This document shows, piece by piece, positions 1-4,445 of a stretch of DNA of 5,983 nucleotides. The position numbers were made by a program, and so were the translations under genes. Within the stretch, counting starts at the first letter, position 1. Every line of letters starts with the position of its first letter. Under the pieces are notes generated by a model. It had not been told where the DNA came from and ran no database searches. It was given only the letters and a program-made list of their open reading frames with translations. This stretch comes from JBFHKO01 sp041595355 (GTDB taxonomy: Bacteria; Pseudomonadota; Gammaproteobacteria; Enterobacterales; Aeromonadaceae). The stretch spans positions 1-5,983 of the forward strand of contig JBFHKO010000157.1 in assembly GCA_041595355.1 (NCBI GenBank), read 5' to 3'.

Positions 1-933
1 ACCGCCACCCTGACATCCCAATTACCAATACCCAAGGATGGTCGGGTCACGGTCAGTGCCTACGTAGCGGGCGAGGAGAGTTTCACCGACCTCAATGGCA
101 ACGGCCTCTTTGACAAGGGGGAATTGCCCGGTGTCGGCGATGATGAGCTGGCTACGGATGTGCCGAACTACAGTCGGCTGTATACCGATGTAGGCGAAGC
201 CTTCATGGACATCAATGTGGATGATGCCACGCCCAAGGGAAGCTACCGCGAAGGCGTTGACACCTTCTTCGTGGATGGCAATGGCAATCAACAGCGGGAT
301 GCGGGTGATGGGAAATATACAGGCCTAGTCTGCTCCCAAGACACCATCGATCGCGGCTTCTGCCATCGCGGTTTCGTCAACCTGTTCCGCAATGCCGAGT
401 TCATTTTTTCCGGTGTAGCCGGCTCGGATGGCGGTCAATTGCTGCTGCAGGTATTTGATGATTTCCAATATGACGGAATAAACGATCAAATCATCCCCGG
501 AACACAAACCTGGCGCTCCGACATCCCGGTGGATCTTCGGGCCGGCGCCAAGTCGGTGCGTTTTCTGCCCATCCATGTACCCGAGGATGGCAGCGCAAAC
601 CCGATCCCCGCCTCCCTGGGAACTGCGGCCAACTTTGGTGATCTGGAGAGTCTGGTCGATCTTCACGGTGTCAACCCTCTGCCGGCCGGCAGCACCTTCA
701 GTGTCAGCAACGACAACGGCGGCGTCGCCAAGGCTTCAAGCTGGAGTCGAGGCAACTGCAGCGCCAATTTCGCCAATCCCTACCCATCAACTACCAGACC
801 GCACTTCTACTGCCTGCGCATCGAGCCCGAGACCGAGCCAAACCAAAAGAATATCGGCACCCTCGATATTGAAGTCACCAGTCCGGGAGGCCGCTCGACG
901 ATGACCAGCATCAACGTCATAGATGCCGGTTGA
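1..933 (+). CDS. C-terminal part of a large secreted/surface Ig-like or adhesin-type protein (5' end outside window)
   Basis: The frame is open from the first base to TGA at 931-933, giving 310 residues with no start codon required, so this is the 3' end of a longer gene. Fragment residues 30-41 read DLNGNGLFDKGE, an EF-hand/dockerin-like calcium loop. A second acidic stretch lies near 69-75 (MDINVDD) and a third loop at 92-103 (DGNGNQQRDAGD). Cysteines occur as two pairs, C111/C121 and C253/C271, compatible with disulfides outside the cytoplasm. No membrane anchor, LPXTG or autotransporter barrel is visible at the C terminus. From memory, this arrangement (GEESF, DxNGNGxFDxGE, GEAFxDxN) is common at the end of Ig-like-domain surface proteins of Aeromonas, Shewanella and Vibrio; that assignment is recall, not a search. 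Base composition looks less GC-biased than the downstream genes. Substrate and partner are unknown. Confidence 0.72.
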   Translation, partial: TATLTSQLPIPKDGRVTVSAYVAGEESFTDLNGNGLFDKGELPGVGDDELATDVPNYSRLYTDVGEAFMDINVDDATPKGSYREGVDTFFVDGNGNQQRDAGDGKYTGLVCSQDTIDRGFCHRGFVNLFRNAEFIFSGVAGSDGGQLLLQVFDDFQYDGINDQIIPGTQTWRSDIPVDLRAGAKSVRFLPIHVPEDGSANPIPASLGTAANFGDLESLVDLHGVNPLPAGSTFSVSNDNGGVAKASSWSRGNCSANFANPYPSTTRPHFYCLRIEPETEPNQKNIGTLDIEVTSPGGRSTMTSINVIDAG

Positions 934-958
934 TACACTGACGTTTTGACCCGCCTGC

Positions 959-980
959 AGCGCCCCCGACAGGGGGCGCT
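959..980 (+). terminator. Hairpin terminator after the surface-protein gene
   Basis: A perfect 9-bp stem, AGCGCCCCC (959-967) with GGGGGCGCT (972-980), is closed by the tetraloop GACA. It sits 25 bases after the stop codon. The following bases (CTTGTATG) are only weakly T-rich, so termination may be partial or Rho-assisted. The stem is symmetrical and could also work on the minus strand, but no minus-strand gene ends here. Confidence 0.7.
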
Positions 981-1010
981 CTTGTATGAGACCATGGCCC
1001 ATCCCACGGC

Positions 1011-1039
1011 TTTCCCCCCCTTGCGCCTTGGTTTAGAAT
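1011..1039 (+). promoter_or_regulatory. Possible sigma70-type promoter for ettA
   Basis: TAGAAT at 1034-1039 matches the -10 consensus at 5 of 6 positions. With a 17-base spacer the -35 would be TTTCCC (1011-1016), a poor match, and there is no TGn extension. Transcription would start near 1046, inside the adjacent palindrome, giving a leader of about 30 bases. This is inference from motif matching only. Confidence 0.35.
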
Positions 1040-1042
1040 GGC

Positions 1043-1057
1043 GGCCAATCATTGGCC
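1043..1057. repeat. Perfect 15-bp palindrome in the ettA promoter/leader
   Basis: GGCCAAT-C-ATTGGCC has two perfect 7-bp arms around one central base. It starts 3 bases after the candidate -10 hexamer and ends 19 bases before the ettA start codon. The position suits an operator overlapping the transcription start. In RNA it could form a 5-bp GGCCA/TGGCC stem with loop ATCAT. I do not recognise it as the site of a named regulator. Confidence 0.5.
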
Positions 1058-1076
1058 ACTGAACTATCGAGAACCC

Positions 1077-2744
1077 ATGGCTCAGTTTATCTACACCATG
1101 AACCGGGTGGGCAAGGTCGTCCCGCCCAAACGGCATATCCTGAAAAACATCTCCCTCTCCTTCTTCCCCGGCGCCAAGATAGGCGTGCTGGGTCTGAACG
1201 GCGCGGGCAAGTCCACCCTGCTGCGCATCATGGCCGGCATCGATACCGAGATCGAGGGCGAGGCCCGGCCGCAGGCCGGCATCAAGATTGGCTATCTGCC
1301 CCAGGAGCCCAAGCTGGAGCCGGAGCAGACGGTACGCGAGGCCGTGGAAGAGGCCATGGGCGAGCTCAAGCGCGCCCTGACCCGCCTGGACGAAGTCTAC
1401 GCCGCCTATGCCGAGCCGGACGCCGACTTCGACAAGCTGGCCAAGGAGCAGGGCGAGCTGGAGGCCATCATCCAGGCCCATGACGGTCACAACCTGGAAA
1501 ACCAGCTCGAGCGCGCCGCCGATGCGCTGCGCCTGCCGCCCTGGGATGCCAAGGTAAAACACCTCTCCGGCGGTGAGCGCCGCCGGGTGGCATTGTGCCG
1601 CCTGCTGCTGGAAAAACCGGACATGCTGCTGCTGGACGAACCGACCAACCACCTGGATGCCGAATCCGTGGCCTGGCTGGAGCGCTTCCTGCACGACTAC
1701 GAAGGCACAGTGGTGGCCATCACCCACGACCGTTACTTCCTCGACAACGTGGCCGGCTGGATACTGGAGCTGGACCGCGGCGAGGGCATCCCCTGGGAGG
1801 GCAACTACTCCTCCTGGCTGGAGCAAAAGGATCAGCGGCTGGCCCAGGAGGCCTCTTCCGAGGCGGCGCGCAAGAAGTCCATCGAGAAGGAGCTGGAGTG
1901 GGTACGCCAGAATCCCAAGGGACGCCAGGCCAAGTCCAAGGCGCGCATGGCCCGTTTCGAGGAGCTCAACACCTCCGACTACCAGAAGCGCAACGAGACC
2001 AACGAGCTGTTCATTCCGCCGGGACCGCGCCTCGGTGACAAGGTGGTCGACGTGCAGCACCTGCGCAAATCCTATGGCGATCGGGTGCTGATTGACGATC
2101 TCTCCTTTGCCATTCCCAAGGGGGCCATCGTCGGCATCATAGGTCCCAACGGCGCGGGCAAATCCACCCTGTTCCGTCTGCTCTCGGGCCAGGAGCAGCC
2201 CGACGGCGGCGAGATCGTACTGGGCGAGACCGTCAAGCTGGCGTCCGTGGATCAGTTCCGCGACAGCATGGACGACAAGAAGACGGTGTTCGACGAAGTG
2301 GCCGCCGGCCAGGATATCCTCAAGATTGGCAACTTCGAGTTCCCGAGCCGCGCCTACATCGGCCGCTTCAACTTCAAGGGCTCCGATCAGCAGAAGCGGG
2401 TCGGCGAGCTTTCCGGTGGCGAGCGCGGCCGTCTGCACCTGGCCAAGCTGCTGCAGACCGGCGGCAACCTGCTGCTGCTCGATGAGCCGACCAACGATCT
2501 GGACATCGAAACCCTGCGGGCGCTGGAAAACGCGCTGCTGGAGTTCCCGGGCTGCGCCATGGTCATCTCCCACGATCGCTGGTTCCTGGACCGCATCGCC
2601 ACCCATATCCTCGACTACCAGGATGAGGGCAAGATCGAATTCTTCGAAGGCAACTTCACCGAATACGAAGAGTGGAAGAAGAAGACCTATGGCGCCGAGG
2701 CCATCCAGCCCCACCGCGCCAAGTACAAGCGCATCGCCAAGTAA
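1077..2744 (+). CDS. ettA: EttA, energy-dependent translational throttle protein (ABC-F ATPase)
   Basis: This encodes a 555-residue soluble ABC-F protein, the same length as E. coli EttA, with the matching N terminus MAQFIYTM. EttA binds the ribosomal E site and couples the ATP/ADP ratio to formation of the first peptide bond, holding back translation when energy is low. Domain 1 has Walker A GLNGAGKST (39-47), signature LSGGE (163-167) and Walker B DEPTNHLD with catalytic E188. Domain 2 has Walker A GPNGAGKST (356-364), LSGGE (445-449) and DEPTNDLD with E470. Both glutamates fall at the E. coli positions. The charged linker between the domains (about 243-323) corresponds to the P-site tRNA interaction motif, and the insertion near 95-139 to the arm. 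There are no transmembrane segments. ATG 1077 was preferred over in-frame ATG 1038 because family members begin MAQF and 1038 overlaps the candidate -10. The ribosome site (CGAGAA) is weak. Flanked by terminators, it is probably monocistronic. Confidence 0.97.
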   Translation: MAQFIYTMNRVGKVVPPKRHILKNISLSFFPGAKIGVLGLNGAGKSTLLRIMAGIDTEIEGEARPQAGIKIGYLPQEPKLEPEQTVREAVEEAMGELKRALTRLDEVYAAYAEPDADFDKLAKEQGELEAIIQAHDGHNLENQLERAADALRLPPWDAKVKHLSGGERRRVALCRLLLEKPDMLLLDEPTNHLDAESVAWLERFLHDYEGTVVAITHDRYFLDNVAGWILELDRGEGIPWEGNYSSWLEQKDQRLAQEASSEAARKKSIEKELEWVRQNPKGRQAKSKARMARFEELNTSDYQKRNETNELFIPPGPRLGDKVVDVQHLRKSYGDRVLIDDLSFAIPKGAIVGIIGPNGAGKSTLFRLLSGQEQPDGGEIVLGETVKLASVDQFRDSMDDKKTVFDEVAAGQDILKIGNFEFPSRAYIGRFNFKGSDQQKRVGELSGGERGRLHLAKLLQTGGNLLLLDEPTNDLDIETLRALENALLEFPGCAMVISHDRWFLDRIATHILDYQDEGKIEFFEGNFTEYEEWKKKTYGAEAIQPHRAKYKRIAK

Positions 2745-2761
2745 GGGCGAGCCCAGCCACG

Positions 2762-2783
2762 GACGGGACCTGCGGGTCCCGTC
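2762..2783 (+). terminator. Hairpin terminator after ettA
   Basis: A perfect 9-bp stem, GACGGGACC (2762-2770) with GGTCCCGTC (2775-2783), has the tetraloop TGCG and lies 17 bases past the ettA stop. The trailing sequence TGCATTTG is only modestly T-rich, much like the terminator ahead of ettA. Confidence 0.72.
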
Positions 2784-3020
2784 TGCATTTGCGGGCGCAG
2801 AAAAAGGCGAAGCCAGCACACAGGCTGGCTCTCGGGGGATGCTTTCTGGAATCAAGGCGGGTAACCCTGGAGCTTGGCCCGGATCCCCGGATCGGGAGCG
2901 GGTTGCCGATGGTGCGCCGGGCCGGCTGGGCCCTTTGCTGCCAGGACCGGATGAGGCGCTGGCGTTTCCATCGAAAGCAGAAACATGATACCCCGCACCG
3001 CCCGGAGAGTGCGTGCAAAG
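2784..3020. other. Intergenic stretch without a recognised gene
   Basis: No frame on either strand combines a ribosome-binding site, a plausible start and a recognisable protein. Two small inverted repeats are present. One is AGCCAGC (2811-2817) with GCTGGCT (2824-2830), a 7-bp stem and 6-base loop followed by a G-rich run and not a T-tract. The other is GGGCC (2919-2923) with GGCCC (2929-2933), a 5-bp stem followed by TTTGCT. Either could belong to a small RNA or extend the ettA transcript end, but neither has a convincing promoter nearby. The first two-thirds is GC-rich like coding DNA; the AT-rich promoter-like part begins only near 3030. Confidence 0.5.
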
Positions 3021-3049
3021 TTGCCGCATTCACGCTTAAAATTTGCAAT
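3021..3049 (+). promoter_or_regulatory. Possible promoter for the Lrp-family gene and yedJ
   Basis: TTGCCG (3021-3026) and TGCAAT (3044-3049), separated by 17 bases, each match the sigma70 hexamers at 4 of 6 positions. They lie at the start of a distinctly AT-rich segment (about 3030-3090) just ahead of the gene. Transcription would begin near 3056, leaving a leader of about 55 bases. The call rests on spacing, AT content and context. Confidence 0.35.
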
Positions 3050-3088
3050 CAATAACCACCAAATGCCGAAATCAAGCAATCATTAACC
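3045..3088 (+). repeat. Two near-identical 13-bp direct repeats upstream of the Lrp-family gene
   Basis: GCAATCAATAACC (3045-3057) and GCAATCATTAACC (3076-3088) agree at 12 of 13 positions and start 31 bp apart, close to three helical turns. The first overlaps the candidate -10 and start point; the second ends 12 bases before the AAGGAG ribosome site. Lrp/AsnC proteins commonly bind several phased sites at their own promoters, so these may be autoregulatory sites; that role is inferred. Confidence 0.55.
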
Positions 3089-3111
3089 CATGAACAGCGC
3101 AAGGAGCCGCC

Positions 3112-3588
3112 ATGCTCAAGCTGGACCGCCTGGATCGCAAGATCCTGACCCTGATGCAGCAAAACGGTCGCATCAGCAATCTGGAGCTGGCCGAACAGGT
3201 CGGCCTCTCCCCCTCCCCCTGCTCGCGGCGCGTCAAGGCGCTGGAGGAGGCCGGCCTCATCAAGGGGCATGTCACCCTGCTCGATCCGGACAAGCTCAAT
3301 CTCAAACTGAGCGCCTACATCCACATCACCCTCGACAAGCACACCCCCGAGCGGCTTGAGGCATTCAATCAGGCGATTGGCGACATGCCCGAGGTACTGG
3401 AGTGCGCCCTCATCACCGGCAGCGAGGCCGACTATCAGCTCACCGTCATGGTGCCGGACATGGAACACTACCAGCACTTCCTGCTCGGCAAGCTGACCCG
3501 CATCGAGGGGGTGACCGGCGTGCGCTCGAGTTTCGTGCTGCGCCAGGTCAAGCAGCACACCGCCCTGCCGCTGGATCACCTGGCATAA
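3112..3588 (+). CDS. Lrp/AsnC-family transcriptional regulator
   Basis: This is a 158-residue protein, normal for the family. Residues 4-62 form the AsnC-type helix-turn-helix region: LDRLDRKIL opens it, the recognition helix lies near 33-44 (SPSPCSRRVKAL), and EEAGLIKG plus LLDPDKL mark the hinge into the sensor domain. Residues about 66-150 form the RAM ligand-binding and oligomerisation domain, with the conserved turn GSEADY (103-108) and the usual end VRSSFVLRQVKQHTALPL. Such proteins form dimers to octamers and respond to amino acids or related small molecules; this one's ligand cannot be read from the sequence. The PxPC motif and ending recall E. coli DecR (YbaO), but I do not claim orthology. 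AAGGAG (3101-3106) lies 5 bases before ATG 3112 and fixes the start. yedJ follows after 27 bases, so co-transcription and a regulatory link are likely. Upstream direct repeats suggest autoregulation. Confidence 0.93.
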   Translation: MLKLDRLDRKILTLMQQNGRISNLELAEQVGLSPSPCSRRVKALEEAGLIKGHVTLLDPDKLNLKLSAYIHITLDKHTPERLEAFNQAIGDMPEVLECALITGSEADYQLTVMVPDMEHYQHFLLGKLTRIEGVTGVRSSFVLRQVKQHTALPLDHLA

Positions 3589-3615
3589 CGCTGACACCGC
3601 AAGGAGAGAACACCG

Positions 3616-4254
3616 ATGCACATCCAACAGTGGCAGGCCGAGCTGGAGCGCTGGCTGGAGCAGCACCACGCAGCCGATGACGGCGCCCACGATCTGGCCC
3701 ACTTTCGCCGGGTCTGGAACACCGCCCGCCAGCTCAATCAGGCCGAAGGCAGCCAGGCGGATGAGCGGGTGCTACTGGCCGCCGCCTACCTGCACGACAT
3801 CGTCAGCCTGCCCAAGAATCATCCCCAGCGCCATCTGAGCTCGCGCCTGGCCGCCCGCCAGGCCGAGCGTATCCTGCAGGAGCTGGATTTTCCCGTCGCC
3901 CTGATCCCGGCGGTCAGCCATGCCATCGAAGCCCACAGCTTCACCGCCAACCTGCCGGCCGCCACGCTGGAAGCCAAGCTCCTTCAGGATGCCGACCGCA
4001 TGGAGGCCCTGGGCGCCATCGGTCTGGCGCGGGTCTTCTACACCGCCGGCCGCCTGGGGCAAGCGATGTTCGACCCTTGCGATCCCGAAGCCCGCCGCCG
4101 TCAGCCGGACGATCGGCAGTTCGCGCTGGATCACTTCTTCATCAAGCTCTACCGGGTCGCCGAGCAGATGCAGACCGCTGCCGGGCGGGCCATGGCCGAG
4201 GAACGCCGTCGGTTTCTGGAGCAATATGTGGCCCAGTTGCTAAAGGAGCTGTGA
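3616..4254 (+). CDS. yedJ: YedJ-like HD-domain metal-dependent phosphohydrolase
   Basis: This 212-residue soluble protein closely resembles E. coli YedJ (about 231 residues; remembered shared blocks include HFRRVW, HDIVSL, KNHPQR, AHSF, DADR, EALGAIGLARVF and FALDHF). It carries the HD-superfamily metal site: H29 in HDLAHFRRVW, the H60-D61 doublet in YLHDIVSL, further histidines at 102 and 107 (SHAIEAH), and D125/D127 in LQDADRMEALGAIG. The family hydrolyses phosphate esters, often nucleotides, with divalent metals; the physiological substrate of YedJ is not known to me. It ends earlier than E. coli YedJ, which has a longer tail beyond the core, and I see no sign of damage. The ribosome site AAGGAG (3601-3606) is 9 bases before ATG. 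It follows the Lrp-family gene by 27 bases, so the pair probably forms an operon. No strong terminator follows before purH. Confidence 0.92.
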   Translation: MHIQQWQAELERWLEQHHAADDGAHDLAHFRRVWNTARQLNQAEGSQADERVLLAAAYLHDIVSLPKNHPQRHLSSRLAARQAERILQELDFPVALIPAVSHAIEAHSFTANLPAATLEAKLLQDADRMEALGAIGLARVFYTAGRLGQAMFDPCDPEARRRQPDDRQFALDHFFIKLYRVAEQMQTAAGRAMAEERRRFLEQYVAQLLKEL

Positions 4255-4270
4255 GCCGGCGGCGGCCCGG

Positions 4271-4292
4271 ATGGCGATAAAAAAATCACCAT
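4271..4292. repeat. Imperfect inverted repeat around an A7 tract upstream of purH
   Basis: ATGGCGAT (4271-4278) and ATCACCAT (4285-4292) pair at 7 of 8 positions (C4275 opposite A4288 is the mismatch) across six adenines. The element ends 16 bases before the AT-rich -10 candidate, so it occupies the -35 region, where an operator or an A-tract bend could act. It does not resemble the E. coli PurR box. A weak bidirectional terminator for yedJ is an alternative; read on the minus strand it would have a T-rich loop, and no minus-strand gene is present. Confidence 0.4.
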
Positions 4293-4308
4293 AGTGGACG
4301 CCAATTCA

Positions 4309-4316
4309 TATAGAAT
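4309..4316 (+). promoter_or_regulatory. Candidate -10 element of the purH promoter
   Basis: TATAGAAT gives TAGAAT (4311-4316, 5 of 6 to consensus) or the overlapping TATAGA (4309-4314) in the only AT-rich part of the yedJ-purH gap. No good -35 lies at 16-18 bases upstream, where the inverted repeat sits. A start near 4323 would give an unusually long leader of about 120 bases containing the hairpin described next. Confidence 0.4.
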
Positions 4317-4367
4317 ATGCGCCCCACATTCCCTGTCGGGCCGACGTGCCCGCCCTAGGATATAGCG

Positions 4368-4409
4368 GTAAAGTCCATTGGCCGGCGAGCCGGTCCGAGT
4401 GGGCTTTAC
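4368..4409 (+). promoter_or_regulatory. Long stable hairpin in the purH leader
   Basis: The RNA can form 18 pairs. Positions 4368-4379 pair with 4398-4409 (12 pairs, two of them G-U), 4380-4381 with 4395-4396, and 4382-4385 with 4390-4393, closed by the loop CGAG (4386-4389). The only irregularities are single-base bulges G4397 and T4394. The outer arms are GTAAAG and CTTTAC. There is no U-tract after it, so it is not an intrinsic terminator. It ends 36 bases before the purH start. Possible roles are leader control, protein binding, RNase III processing or mRNA stabilisation; the sequence does not decide between them. Confidence 0.6.
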
Positions 4410-4440
4410 GAGATACCCCTTGAACCTGTTGAGGATAACG
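4410..4440 (+). promoter_or_regulatory. TPP-riboswitch-like core sequence before purH (unproven)
   Basis: Directly after the leader hairpin come GAGAT (4410-4414), ACCCC (4415-4419), TTGAACCTG (4420-4428) and GGATAACG (4433-4440). They appear in the same order and with spacing close to the conserved 3' half of the TPP aptamer (UGAGA, ACCC, UUGAACCUGA, GGAUAAUG). Against a working aptamer: no clear GGGGUGC strand directly precedes the hairpin, the base after ACCTG is T and not A, and the closing strands of P4/P5 (CCnG, CGUAGGG) are missing before the start codon. It may be a remnant, a divergent element or coincidence. The GAGG inside it (4431-4434) is also the best purH ribosome-site candidate. 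Confidence 0.2.
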
Positions 4441-4445
4441 AAGAG

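Noticed and set aside
124..933. TTG at 124 as the start of the first gene
   Set aside because: The frame is open and protein-like (including a calcium-loop motif) from base 1, and no ribosome site precedes 124.
1038..1076. Upstream in-frame ATG that would lengthen EttA by 13 residues
   Set aside because: It overlaps the candidate -10 hexamer and palindrome, has no Shine-Dalgarno sequence, and known EttA proteins begin MAQF as at 1077.
2811..2830. Second terminator downstream of ettA
   Set aside because: The 7-bp stem is followed by CTCGGGGG and not a T-tract, and a better hairpin lies directly after the ettA stop.
807..3029. 740-codon open frame on the minus strand opposite ettA
   Set aside because: It mirrors the strong codon bias of ettA, spans both terminators and the intergenic gaps, is low complexity and shows no recognisable domain.
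2985..3086. 33-codon frame starting at ATG 2985
   Set aside because: No Shine-Dalgarno sequence, it runs through the AT-rich promoter-like segment and the direct repeats, and the peptide looks random.
4368..4409. Intrinsic terminator or attenuator
   Set aside because: The stem is strong but is followed by GAGATACCCC with no run of T residues.
4255..4445. ZTP (pfl) riboswitch or PurR operator ahead of purH
   Set aside because: Both are known for purine genes, but I found neither the CCGCCUGGGC-type 3' core of the ZTP aptamer nor an ACGCAAACGTTTGCGT-like box.
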